From assembly GCA_004154925.1 (NCBI GenBank), contig QJNS01000188.1:1-64000 (forward strand): 64,000 nucleotides of DNA, written 5' to 3'. Each line of letters opens with the position of its first letter. Positions within the stretch are counted from its first letter, which is position 1. The DNA comes from Monosporascus cannonballus (lineage: Eukaryota > Ascomycota > Sordariomycetes > Xylariales). The translations under genes were made by a program, and so were the position numbers. The notes beneath the pieces were generated by a model. That model did not search any database and was not told the DNA's origin. It saw only the letters and a list, made by a program, of their open reading frames with translations. Below are positions 33,538 to 45,194 of the stretch, in pieces.

Positions 33538-35253
33538 TTTAAGAAAGTAAACGGATTTGGCGAACGAATATTATATAGCCTTATATTAATAAAGCTGATT
33601 CTTTTTGGAATCAAAGCAACTGGATAAATAACAAGGTAGTATATAGTTGGCAGTTGCCGTGTAGGTGGCCAGGGGTTAGGGGCTAGCGCCGCTTACATAA
33701 CCTACCTCCTCCCCCTTGTGACAGCAAAGCAATATAATAAATAACCTTCCTTTACTTCATTCGCAAGTTGCAGTACAGTGAAACGATGACATTCCATTCC
33801 TTTCCCTAATCGCGATTCAGATACGCGGCAGCTCCATGACAACCGGATCCCCTTGGACAGCAGAATTCATAGTACCGGTATTCAGTGAAGGTCAAACCTT
33901 GCCTCCCCCCTAGCTTGCACCTTCCGTTACTTTCCTGTGTCAAATTTGTCTAAGCTCCCAAATGACTTGTCCAGCGCCTAGCGCCTTCTGCGAGGCGAGT
34001 CTGCGATATCAAGATCCGATATGGAATATGACGAAGATGCGTAGCTTTGAGACTACTTGGGCCAACGGTCTTTACTCACTAAATAATCAAGGCTCCCCAC
34101 AGACCTAAGGCTTTGGAGGCGCACTTAGGGGCTGTATTGAGATTGTACGATTAAGGAAAAAGGGAAGCAATGTGAAAAAGGAAAGGAGGAACCCGGCGAT
34201 CTATGTCCCCCCAGCACCTCGATGCAGCCCATAGGTTCTAACTAGGAGATTAACTGGTAGTCACTCATGTAAGTCGTACTCCTCGGGCTTAAAGTCGTCC
34301 TAGTAAACACCTCCCTGGTTTTGAAGGTATGGCACATTTGCCGTCGGTAATTATGAAAAGCCTTACTGAGGAATCATGGACCCATGCACTACTGCAGTTC
34401 CCGAATGACCTGTTGACTATCGCCGGCAGGTCAGACCCCGCGGCATTTCAGATTATGAAGAAGCAAACGGTGCCCGAGCGCCGACCCTTTATCATTATCT
34501 GCACTTCGGATCCATCTGGAGTGGGACGTATTGTGTCTGTTTAGAGTTACCAGCAGTCTACCGGCCCAAGACCGGAAAGGATCAACAACTAAGAACTACT
34601 ACTTTGAACTCCAGATGTCGCGCATGCGAGGAGTTAGCCTGAAACCGTCACGGCACCTGGCCTCATCTCGACTCACGGACTGGGAGAATCCGCGAAGTCA
34701 GGTGTGACTAGGGCCGACCATTCCTGTCACTGGTGCGCGCCTACCGGTAAGGTTCGTGACGGTTACGGTATATGGCGAGGAGGTGGCAGGCTGGTTAATG
34801 TAGTCCGGCATAAAGAAGGCACTGGGTACGTTTCTAACTGCATCGGTAGCACTAGAAGTGCTAGCAATCCAAGACGGGAACTTGTAAGCAAGTTTTGAAA
34901 AGGCAGACGACTTCGCTCTCGGAAACGCCCCTGAGAGTCAGGACTTAGTGCTCTGTGTGCCACCGGTATCGCATACGGTGCAGCGTCCAGTCGATTCTAC
35001 TAAACAGTTAAGCGGAAGTACTCCAATCTGTGTGCACGAAGCAAAAGGGGTAGAATATCCAGGAGGTCGCAGTCCAGAAGCATGATTCGACATGTGAGAG
35101 TCGGAAAATAAAAGCCCCTGTGCGATTAACTGGAGGAAATCATCGGTGTATCCCGAGAGGAAATCATGAAATTTGTGACATATATATATATGCCGCTTGG
35201 TATTATATGAAAAAAAAAAGAGTCGTTGGGTAGTGGTTTTTATACGTACAGTC
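33538..35253. other. 1.7-kb intergenic region, no gene supported
   Basis: This lies between RNase T2 (+) and the dehydrogenase (-), whose 3' ends face each other. Only short frames without features are present. A TATATATATA microsatellite sits at about 35,180-35,191 and an A-run at about 35,209-35,219. Confidence 0.5.
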
Positions 35254-36264
35254 TCATATGTCCTGCCCCTTCAGTTCCTCCTCGGTCCACTCCCACAGCT
35301 TCTTCGACAACCCCCTGTCGCCCGCCCAACCGCGGGCCCTGCCGGCGACCCCGACGGGCTCGTAGTACTCGCCGCTGACGACGTCCCCCGAGGTGGCCGC
35401 CCAGAGTGTGTTCTTGGCGCCGTCCTCGACCGTCAGCCCGACCACGGGGACGAAGAGCATGCTCGTCAGGCGGTACAGAAAGCCGCCCTCGGTTGGGCTG
35501 AAGAGCTCCGTCTTGACTGTGCCGGGGTGGATGGCGACGGTGGTGGTGCGGGGCTGCCGCTCCGCCATCTCGCGCGCCCACAGCAGCAGCGCCAGCTTGC
35601 TCTGCCCGTAGCGCAGCAGCACGTTGATGTCCTCCGCCGTGCCCTTCAGCGTGTCGAACCGGATGCCGCCGGGCACCGTGTACGAGTACGCGGCCGAGCT
35701 GACGGCGACGATCCGCGGGCCGGACCCGGCCCCGCCGACGGCCGGGGGGTTTGCCGCCGCCGTCTCGAGCATCAGCGGCGTCAGCAGCCTCGCCAGCAGC
35801 GCGTGGCCCAAGTAGTTGAGCCCGAAGCGCAGCTCGTAGCCCTCGGCGGTGACGGCGGGGTTCCCGGCCATTAGCCCGGCATTGAGGATCAGGATGTCGA
35901 GGCGGGGCGCGGCCGAGGAGAAGGCGCGCGCCGCCTCCCGCACCGACGCGAGGGACGTCAGGTCCAGCTCCAGGAAGTGGGCCTCTACCGTGGACGACGA
36001 TGCAGCTCGTCGGATCTCAGCCGCCGCCGCGGCGCCACGGCCGCCCCCACGCGACGCGATCCATATCTGCGACGGCGGCGACTTGTGCCGCGCGAGCTCC
36101 AGCGCCGCCTGCTTGCCGATGCCGATGCTGCCGCCCGTGATCAGCACCACTTTGCCCGCCAGCGACGGCATCTCCGCCGCCGGGTCCCAGGAGCGGATGC
36201 GCCCGCCCAAGAGCATAGGCAGGGCATCCAGGGCAATACGGAAGACGCTTGTGATATTGCCCAT
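35254..36264 (-). CDS. Short-chain dehydrogenase/reductase (retinol-dehydrogenase/WWOX-like)
   Basis: One exon encodes 336 aa. The Rossmann dinucleotide motif is VVLITGGSIGIGKQAALELA (TGxxxGIG at residues 43-50). The NAG motif is in LDILILNAGLMAGNP, and the catalytic region is IVAVSSAAYSY followed by YGQSKLALLLWA (Tyr219, Lys223). PG(T)VKTEL follows in HPGTVKTELFSP. These features define a classical or extended NAD(P)H-dependent SDR. The substrate cannot be told. The N-terminus before residue 35 (FRIALDALPMLLGG) is mildly hydrophobic. The gene is much more GC-rich than its flanks and uses mostly C/G third positions. It stands alone with no obvious cluster partner, although the MFS gene lies 1.6 kb away on the same strand. 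Confidence 0.92.
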   Translation of the reverse strand: MGNITSVFRIALDALPMLLGGRIRSWDPAAEMPSLAGKVVLITGGSIGIGKQAALELARHKSPPSQIWIASRGGGRGAAAAAEIRRAASSSTVEAHFLELDLTSLASVREAARAFSSAAPRLDILILNAGLMAGNPAVTAEGYELRFGLNYLGHALLARLLTPLMLETAAANPPAVGGAGSGPRIVAVSSAAYSYTVPGGIRFDTLKGTAEDINVLLRYGQSKLALLLWAREMAERQPRTTTVAIHPGTVKTELFSPTEGGFLYRLTSMLFVPVVGLTVEDGAKNTLWAATSGDVVSGEYYEPVGVAGRARGWAGDRGLSKKLWEWTEEELKGQDI

Positions 36265-37863
36265 GGTAAAGTATATTTATTTTCGTCCTTTCCCTTGCCT
36301 AATGCCGGAAGCGAATAACCAAAAAGGGGGACGACTGGACCGGTTGTGTAGGTAAACATGTAGATTAATCTAATCTAGCAGCTTTCTGATACGCGGATAC
36401 AGAAGTATGTGTGTAGGTGTTTCAATGTCACAGATATAACCCTTTTAATATGAGATTTGCCGGTTTACTTCCGCCTACCTGAAAGAGCCCGAATAGTAAC
36501 CGCCTTAACCGCCAGTTTCCTAGCTTAAAAGCTGAAGTCAAATTCGCCATGTCCGTTTGGTGAATATTTTTCGTGGTAAATTCTTACCGTTAGCCGCTGC
36601 CCTGTTGTAATAGTGGGTAAACTTTTCAATGTAGCTTTTCGATAGGCTTTGCCAAGGCTCGGCTACTTGCCATACGTAAGCGACTTTTATTCGCAGTCGC
36701 TCACGTATCACACAACCTTTCAACTCTGGACCTACTATTATGGGCCCATGCAAGCAGAAACAGCTTAAGCTTTAAACACTTAAGAGCGTTACCATTTCAG
36801 GCTCTAAGGGTGCGTGCGTAGGCGACGAGTTGACAAAGTTCCGGTAGGCCAATAGGAGGCGCAGCCTTTGCTCTGCTTGCGGGGTAACAAGTCAACTACG
36901 TTACTATTGGAAGAAAAAGGCAAAGCTGGGGTGGGAAATGTCTGTAACTAAGCTGCTAATGAGGAACGCAAGCCCTCGATCTCCCCCATCCACGGCCGAT
37001 GAGGAATGAGCACATGCGAGCTGACTCGGCGAGGCAGCGGGAGGATATCATTGAATCGGTAGCGAATTTGACTTTGGTTTATTAATGCAATTGGTGTTAA
37101 TTGCAGATCTGCTACTATAAAGCCCCCACGTGCGCACGACCGGCCCGGTCCCTGTTCGCGAGGCACGGTCCCCACTTATGCATGGCATCGGTGTTGATAT
37201 GTAGTGTACGAAACATCGGTTAAAGGGACGGTGGACGACGAAACCTACATTGCCACCGGGTGATATCACTCAGCACGTACTGGTTATATGTAACTGAGCA
37301 GTAAGACGAGGGAGGACGGGATGGCCGATAGTTCCTTATCGTCTACTGACCAACTGTCGCACGAGAGGAATGAAAGCATAAAATACTCGTTAGAGGCCTA
37401 CCCTGTGCGAGCAGAAGCCCTGTCGAAGGCAAGAATTCCTGCAAGTTGGCAAGGGTTGGGTAGAGCAGGTAAAACCGAGACAGTTTAGGTTGATGGTATT
37501 CATTATCTAAGTATGAATTATCACGAATACAGCCGATTTTTAGCCAACACCTGGAAGTTCTCAAACGTCATTATATTAACTATACTAAAGCCCAACCGGA
37601 CGCCTTTTGGAAGTGCTGACGCCTAAGCGCCCCCAAAGAGCTCCCTTCTTTTTTATAAAAGGTACACCATACGCCTGCTCAACGCCAACCAAAACCCATC
37701 TAAAGATGCATGCAGACGTTACTCATAAGTTTCATGACCATAAAGTGCCCAGCCTTCATGACAACAACCCTCATCTTGAATCTTAACCCGCACTTACCAT
37801 CCACCCCCTTTTTTTGCCCAAAGCTGTAGCTGATGTCGACGTCTACCTTCCAATCTCGTCTTC
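36265..37863. other. 1.6-kb intergenic region, no gene supported
   Basis: This lies between the dehydrogenase start and the MFS stop, both on the minus strand. A minus-strand frame at 36538-36753 contains SLSKSYIEKFTHYYNRAAAN, which resembles the SHIEKLLYYY piece near 32,100 and may be a shared repeat relic. Nothing else could be identified. Confidence 0.5.
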
Positions 37864-39593
37864 TCACGTACTCTCTTCGCCCACGACCATTTCAGTAACG
37901 GTGACACTCGGTCCACGATCGTCTTTCGACAGGCTACCATACTCCTCGGAGAAATCGTCATTCCTATCTCGCTCCACCGAGAAGCATTGTATGGTCCCAA
38001 CCAATGCAATTACGGCGCTACTGTACCACGCAACCCCGGTGCAGTCAATCTCTCTACCGATCTTGTACAAGTACCCTGCCACCGGGGGTGCGATCATGCG
38101 GCAAGCGGCTCCCGCGCTTGCGGCGAGACCGTTGACCTTGCCGAGAACAGAGGGTGTTGGGGTGGCTTCCTTGATCAGGATCAGAAGGAGTGGGTACAAG
38201 GTGATAGAAAGAAGGTTCCTTATGGTCAGGCAGAAATAGATCGCAGGATACAGCATCGATTTCGGCACGTAGATAAGAAACGGGACGATGACGTAAGGGA
38301 GAGGGTGAAGGACGGTACTGAGAATGAACAGTCGGAACACACCAATCTTCGCAGCAGCGATAGGGAAGACGACTGCCTGAACAAACAAGGCGATGGCCCC
38401 ATTGACAGCCATTATCATACCGACTGCTTGCATTGAGAGGCCCAAACCTCCGGGCGAGTAGAATGGGTTGATGGAAGGGAGAAGAACCTTGCTCGGTAGG
38501 GAGTCGATGGAAACTCTGTCGTCTTCGAAGAAGATTGGTAGGAGATGATCGTAAGTCATCGAGTGATAGGTGAAAATGGAGAGAGCAACGACGAGAGTAA
38601 CGATTCGTTTGTTGAAGATGCTGAATGAGCCCATAGTCTGAGCTTCCTTCGAGCAAGCCACATCCGGTTCGTGTTCACCACTGTTTCTGCTCCTAAGGGT
38701 TCCATACGTTTCCGCACGGAGGTCCACAGCTGGTTGCTTCATCGCGTCGGATGTCTCTAGCAGTGGCGTTTCTTCCGAGACATATGTATCTTCCGGTAGC
38801 GCCACACGTGGCTGCATATCGGGATGCGTCTCCTCTAGGAGGAAGTACCCCAAAAAGACGCTGACTAGTAAAAGGGCGGCACACATGAGGTTGGGTAGAA
38901 GGTAGGGCAATTTCGCAAACAAACTTCCTGAAGGAAACGCGTTGGGGAAGGACTCATGAGGATCCGCAAACAATCCACCAATAACCGGCCCGATGATGGT
39001 ACCTATCGACCAAACAAAAGGCATGACGGAGTAAGCGCGAGCTATCAAAGTATTAGCCATCCGTCGCGTAACTTACACAAATAAGGAGCCTTTGCGGACT
39101 TACGCTCATGTTCAGGCTTGGTGACCAGTTCGCCCACCATCGTCTGGATTACGGCAATGTTTCCGTTCAACAGACCACCGATGGCTCGTCCGATCAGAGC
39201 AACCCAAATGTTGGTGGCGATGCCTACCATGATCATGCTAAACATAGTTCCTATGCATCCTAGCAACAGGACAGGCTTTCGGCCGATTCGGTCCGAGAGC
39301 CCACCCCAGTACATGCCCATCAGGGCCTCCGCAAGGGAGAAGGACGAGATGAGGAGACCTGCGTAGAAAGAGGCATTTTCTTCGCTGCCAATCTGAAATC
39401 TCTTGACAAGTGCCCAGGCATAAGGGAAGATGGACGTAAGCGCGATAGGCTCGGCTAGACGGACAATGGCTGTTGGTAGCAGTCAGCATTTGGTCACCGT
39501 CACTGGTCATAATGGAAACTTACCTAGTAGGAATAGCTGGAGAGTCGGGAAGTCATCAGGGTTTCGCGGTGATCTCTGCTTTGTTAGGACCAT
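37864..39593 (-). CDS. Major facilitator superfamily transporter (DHA1-type)
   Basis: Exons are 39593-39524, 39469-39104 and 39041-37864, giving 537 aa with both introns in frame. Junctions read LQLFLL-AIVRLAEPIALT and KPEHE-PRAYSVMPFVWSIG. The MFS signature between TM2 and TM3 is MYWGGLSDRIGRKPVLLLG. TM4-TM6 include IGRAIGGLLNGNIAVIQTMV, VWSIGTIIGPVIGGLFADP and LMCAALLLVSVFLGYFLLEE. A hydrophilic central loop of about 100 residues follows, then six more helices (for example FRLFILSTVLHPLPYVIVPF and SVLGKVNGLAASAGAACRM). This is the Zrt/YCR023C-like group of fungal proton antiporters of unknown substrate. The start at 39593 was preferred over an in-frame ATG at 39923 because upstream residues are unlike the family. 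Confidence 0.92.
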
Positions 39594-42500
39594 TGCTTCT
39601 CGACTTGGTATTGACCTTACGACAGCTGACACAACACCTGAGCGCTTGTTTTGTTGTATCGTCAATCTACTAAGCAGACAGAGACAAAGTAGAAAAACAG
39701 GCGTCAAGCGTTGCGGCGGTAAGAGGTGCCTTTGCCTTCCTCTATTGACGGGTTTTGTGGATGGTTGTGTCCTATGTGGTAACCTTGAGTCTGCTTGAGG
39801 TGGCAGCCAGGTAGCCACGCCACCAAGGCAAAAGGCGACTAGTCTACTTGTGAAGCGGTGAATTGAGTTGAGAACTTGGATACTACCTAACCTGAGGCGC
39901 GGTTGAAACACCTCCAAGGTCAAGAGAGCGGGATGAGCGGAATATTTTGCGGGAGTTGTTTGGAAAGAAGAATTTGAAAGTTAGAAATAGCGAGGCGGCG
40001 CGTCGAGTTTCTATATGTTTCCTTCTTGGTTCTACACTAGCAAGTGATAACCTTGAAGTTTGTGGTTTTAGTGGGGAACGGTAACCACAACAGCCAACCA
40101 TAGGAACAGAAGCCGTAGATCGGATGTTGAAAGTGGGGGGTGTGATAACCCGAAGAGTCCTGCAGATGCGCAAAACCAGGAAGAAAGAAACCGTTGTAGT
40201 AGAGCCAGCTCTAGATAATCCCAAGTATTACAACATCGCTGCTGCGTCTTTTTGTCTCTAGGTCTGTATAACTTGCTTGTCACACACGTACTACGGATGA
40301 TGTACGAAGTAAGCTTGCATTCGATCCGTAGAACGCCACACTCGTTCCAATAAAGCTTCCACGGCAAGTCACCACAGAAGCGTCTATGAAGCCGTCAGTT
40401 TCTATCTAATATTTATGCACATTTCCGAGCACAGTATATATATGCAAAGTGGTGTGTTTCGAAATTCAGCAGTGTCAAAAGTGCACTCGGTGGGCGCATA
40501 TTTAAATTGGGTTATGTGTAGCAGGGGAAGATGAGTCGGTCAACTTCATCATACTTCGGATGAGAATGAAAATGATACTCTACCATGTTGTGATACATCT
40601 TATGCATTCTGAAAGTAAGATAGGGAACCGTCGCTATGTGCCTGCAAGGTCGTCACAAGGGCAGAAAAATTCGATCAAGGGCATGCTGCTTCCGCAATCG
40701 CAATTGGATCCGGCGAAGAAATACGTATGGTGTAGAAGTTTGACGGAGGTGTAGTCACATGGAGTAGTCTTTCGTTGCAGTCTAGAATTGTGGTGCTCCT
40801 GACCTTGATACACCTTTGGTGCAGTACAGGAGCGGTCTAGTCCGCGATCTTCATGCTACTTTCCTCATTTCTCCTAGGCGCCCCGTTCTCGCAGTCATGC
40901 AGTCTGTCGCAGTTAAGCGCGATCGCGATCTCCTGTCCTCCTCTTGTTATACTGAATTGAAGCGCCAAGTCCGCCGATTAGCCACTATATTAATGAACAA
41001 CACATCTCGTCGATGTTTCGAGTCAGATGCCCTCGTACCTCTCTCTTCGATATGGGCTTGGGAGTCTGTGCTCTTGTTAGGTGCATATTGACAGCAAAGG
41101 CGATTATGGGGGCCGGCAAATTCTTATCTCATTAACGGACCAATCATTTTATACGGACTTTGGCGCTCGAGGCTAATGCGCGTAAGGTGGAGGAAGGGTC
41201 AATTATCCACTGGGTTTAGCCATGCGTCGGTCCCAGTTAGATTAGCGTATCAGCTGTCTGCAAATTTGCAGCCGCGTCCCAATTGAGAAGAGCCGACACT
41301 AACTATACTTCGGGATTTAGAGCGTGTGGTGGGGCACTTACGAAGAAAGGACGAACCCACACGGGAACCTTCTTGGGGTTAACTCGAGTCTTAAAACATC
41401 TGTGGAAAGAAAAGGCTCTCAAGCAACCAAGAAGCAGGGCCAATTGGCCTAGATACCTTCTTCTTTAGTTAGTTTCTATAAAATATGGCTATACAACTAT
41501 CATTGGAAAGATGTGGAGTATATGTACTTGAAACTTTGTGAGTCTGGTGACCATATCACGATCCATTATGTAATTGGCTTGGACTGATGGCCTTGGAACT
41601 CAGCCCCATCGCTATCTGCACGTTCAAATCTCCGCGAAGAGACCGTAGCGCCAACATGCAGTTCAATTGAATTATCCGATGAGCTTAGACCAAGACAGTT
41701 ACTGAATAACTTGCAAACTGCTGCCCAACTCCATAACCGCGTGTCTCGTCTCAATGAAAATGGATGGATGGCGGGGTAGACGCTATCCGTATCAAAAGGT
41801 TACTTCTAGGTACTTAGTAGATATTGAACTACCTAATGCACGTGGCCTCTAGTCGTCTGATTTAGCATATGACAGTATTACATAATAGCTCTCCACAGTT
41901 TCTGCCTCAAAGACTTTGGTCTAGAGAAGGTGTCTGATAACTTCAGCCCCACATCCCGAGACCGGAATCCCGACTTGCTTCACAATATGACCCTCGAAAA
42001 TGCTTCCAACGACTGCAACCTACAAACCTGCTCTCTATTTTCAAACATCCTCCAGTACCATGCTCTCAGGCACCCTCAAACACCAAGTCGTTTCTGCGAA
42101 TCGCATGCAAAAGCGGAAACCGTCAACTTCTGTGTATACGGGGAACCTCTTCTGTAGCTGTCGTACATATCAGTGGCAGCCTTGGCCAGTTAGAGGATTG
42201 GCGTGCCCCTATCATACTTGTTCTACCTGCACGCCGCACTGCAGGAATCCCCTGCAACATACTCATGCACTGGACTGAATTCATCCCAGGATTCGGTGCG
42301 CTATAGCTTGGGACTCGTAAGGTAAGCTGTGGTTGGGTTGAAAAGCGGCGGCCCGGAACTCCAGGCTCGCCAGCCGCTCCGCATTAGCGGGCATGCATGC
42401 ACGACGGCGCCACTATTATTTGAGGATTCGAAGCAACTTTGACGGTACCTATATTAGCCATTACTTAAGGTCCATGGTCCCTTTTTGTCCAAGTAGAGAA

Positions 42501-43253
42501 GGTCGAACTTGATCCCCGGACTACATCCATAGAGAACCCCCGAGGAAGCCTAAGAATACGTTACTGACAGCATCTGCTTAGCATACGGCAAAACCCCATC
42601 GGGTCAGAATGCCCAACTGTTTAGTAGAGATCTGCGGGCTGATCCTTTCAGAACAGATCCCCAGAACCGCAGGCCTTTACACGATGTCTGACGGCGGTGA
42701 TGGTTATAATAGGATTGCTTCGTTGAAGCCTAGGATTCGCAGCTCACTTCATCTCTTCATCCCAAATTCACCAGCCGGGGCTAGCCTCTCCCCCATGAAC
42801 AATACACTACATAGCATAGTCCATCTCATGTCGAGCTCTGTGACAGTGATGCAGCAGAAGCTCAAGTACTGTCTTTGAACGGATGCAAAAGATCCTTACC
42901 TGTCCTAGGTCCAAATATATCTAGTAGCAAGATAGTTTGTCATTTGAATGGGAGAGCGAACAGCCCAAGTGGTTGCGAGCATCTTTGCCTTGCAATGATC
43001 AAGCATGAGAAATGCACATGGCTTGTAGGGGATTTTCGGCTACCTGGCTGTTTCTGCCTTTATTTGACCTCGCTCGCCTAAGGCGATGGGAAGTTCTGGT
43101 TTCGCCGGCCCAATTGGATGCCGTGCATCGTTCAAGGCCTTGTATTAGAAAAAGACGATTGGACAAGAAGCTATAGGTGAAGCCCCGGCGAAGAAGGCGA
43201 CGGTATCGAGAGAGTCCCCTATAGAGAAGACGGCAGGATGAGACATCCAGGCC
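39594..43253. other. 3.7-kb intergenic region, no gene supported
   Basis: Base composition is normal up to the edge of the AT-rich block. Frames of 60-138 codons lack domains or convincing splicing. The first few hundred bases should contain the MFS promoter. No RNA gene was recognised. Confidence 0.5.
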
Positions 43254-43320
43254 ACTAACCTAGAATCCCACATAATGAATTACCCTAACAATGAATACGG
43301 ATTCTCACTATAACGCGCGA
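43254..43320 (+). repeat. Left terminal inverted repeat
   Basis: This pairs with 43,969-44,035 on the opposite strand. The two arms differ mainly by C/T and G/A transitions. Confidence 0.85.
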
Positions 43321-43968
43321 TATAGAGAAATTAATAATAAAATAACAAGAAAAGCTAAAATAAAAACGTTTTCAGTTTTATAAACGGACCTGGCTTTTCA
43401 TTCGTATAAATTACTTACATTACGTAATTAAACAATTTAAGCGGAAGTTTAAAATAAAATAAAAAGAAAAATACGAGTATATTTAAATTTTTTAGAAAAT
43501 ATATAATATATAAAAAAATAAAACATTTTAATTAAATAAGTGAAATAATAAATGAATAAGGAGTATGTTTCTATATAATTTAAAATAAAATATCTAGGAA
43601 TAAAAGATTTAGTGTTTTAATTTTAACCTTTTTATAATATTAATTTATATATAAAAATATATTTAAAATAAAATTCTATTTCTCCATTTTAAAATTAATA
43701 AAAAAAACTCTTGACTAATTATTTCGTTTTAATATAAAAAATTGGGTTATTTTTGTTTAACAAAATATTATATTTTAAGAATTAATTTATTATATTAAAT
43801 ATTGAATATAAATACAAATATTAATTTTTATATTAATTTTTAAAAATTATAGTAGTTAATATTCTCAGGTAAAAGTAGTTTAATATATATAATATCATAC
43901 CTTTTTTATATGTATAATCTTTATTTCATTATATATGTTTTTGTTAATTCATTATTAATTTTTTTATA

Positions 43969-44035
43969 TCGCGCGTTTTGGTGAAAATCCGTATTCATTA
44001 TTAGGGTAATTCATTATGTGGGGTTCCAGGTTAGT
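43969..44035 (-). repeat. Right terminal inverted repeat
   Basis: This is the reverse-complement partner of 43,254-43,320, including the shared AATTACCCTAA and CGCGCGATATA words. Confidence 0.85.
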
Positions 44036-44045
44036 ACATAAAGTT

Positions 44046-44463
44046 TGTAACGAACCTGTTATACATCCACCTGGAGGTATAAACAATATCCGAAAAGGGT
44101 CATGATTTGCAGGTAATAATAAGGCGAAAAATAATTCAGTATATTCGTTAAGGAAATTTTAAGGTATTCCTTTCTTAATTAAAGAACGGTACAGTTGCCT
44201 TTGGCTAAAAGCTTAGATTAATAGCTAAGAAGCGAAAAATTAAATAGGTAGCTATTTATATAGGAAATTTGAAATCTTATACCTTTTTCCGTTTTACTGG
44301 TATGATATTGATCTTTTGGATTTATTAAATTATTTAAATCACTATAATTATGTGATTTAATAAATTAGTTAGATTATTTTAAGTTATATAACTTAAAATG
44401 TAAAATTTCCTTCTTTTGCAGCCCTAAGGCCTCCAGAACGGGTTTACTTGGGGATCCGTAACA
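44046..44463 (-). repeat. Element C 3' LTR (418 bp)
   Basis: Its plus-strand start TGTAACGAACCTGTTATACA and end CCGTAACA give the TG...CA boundary of an LTR. The R/U5 side matches the LTRs of A and B; the U3 side (44,280-44,463) is different and contains palindromes. A purine-rich tract adjoins it on the minus strand (44,464-44,475). Confidence 0.88.
44376..44399. repeat. Perfect 24-bp palindrome in element C LTR
   Basis: The sequence equals its own reverse complement over 24 bases. It is preceded by a second near-palindrome at about 44,328-44,366 (arms AAATCAC/GTGATTT). Both lie in the U3 region. Confidence 0.9.
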
Positions 44464-44666
44464 TTATTCTCCTTTTCTCAAGATTTTTGTCCCAAAGATA
44501 AAAAAGTAAGCACTTCTTTTTTCCAATCGAGCATTATCTTTTTTATCGCCAATTTACCATGGCGGGTTAAGCAGAAAAATCGACGCGTTAATCCCGTACG
44601 AATTAGCGTTAAATTCGCGATAACCGGTTTGCTTATATTTTTAAGTTCGGGTTCGAGGTGTTACCT

Positions 44667-45194
44667 TATTCCAATTATTTTTTATTTGGGGAATCTAAAT
44701 GTTTTATGACGGAAAGTATCCTAAGCTGTTATTATTGTACCCGTCGTTAACGTTATTACGACGGATTAGTAATTGCTATATTTTCGTTAGAAAACATTAG
44801 TTTTAAACGCGATTGCCTCCAAAAGGAACGTTGTGCTGTTAAAGACGAGTTCGTAAAGCTGCAGCGAAAATTTCAAAAGAAGATATCGAAATAAATAAAT
44901 AAGTTATAACGCTTACGTCGCCAGGAAAACATTTTGAAAAAAAAAGAGTTGTAATTACTTTTCGAAAGTTACGAACTGGACTAATTAGAAAAGCGGAAAA
45001 GGATAAAAAAAGAACGGCGTTATATGGAAACGGAATAAGCGTAATTTGCTTTAAAAATAAATGCTATAACCGAGGCGTTTATTTTTTTCAATTGGAACGC
45101 CGTAAGTTTGGATTTAAGCGGAAGATCGTTATCGTTCGCGACCTTGGCCGTGCTGGAAACGGTCGGTCAGGATTCTGGCAGTAAAACGTCTTAA
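44667..45194 (+). pseudogene. Antisense reading frame of element C (Zn2Cys6-like plus coiled coil), RIP-broken
   Basis: It runs on the strand opposite to C's pol, between the LTR and the integrase end. Frame is the same at both ends (176 codons) but several TAA/TAG interrupt it. The start region has Tyr-x2-Tyr, then KCFMTESILSCYYC (C-x8-C-x2-C), then six residues and Tyr-Asp-Gly. The middle is charged and helix-like (SLENISFKRDCLQKERCAV, LRRQENILKKKELQLLFES). The end reads EAFIFFNWNAVSLDLSG, then TLAVLETVGQDSGSKTS and stop. Copies in A and B match this order. The function is unknown. Confidence 0.7.

Larger units (their letters stand above)
43254..44035. mobile_element. 782-bp element with long terminal inverted repeats (MITE-like DNA transposon), strongly AT-mutated
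   Basis: The left end reads ACTAACCTAGAATCCCACAT and the reverse complement of the right end reads ACTAACCTGGAACCCCACAT. The match continues through ATGAATTACCCTAA, AATGAATACGGAT and CGCGCGATATA. The inverted repeats are therefore at least 65 bp with a few transitions. The interior is almost only A and T and has no coding capacity. Size and structure fit a non-autonomous DNA transposon. No clear target duplication remains. Element C begins 10 bp to the right. Confidence 0.85.
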
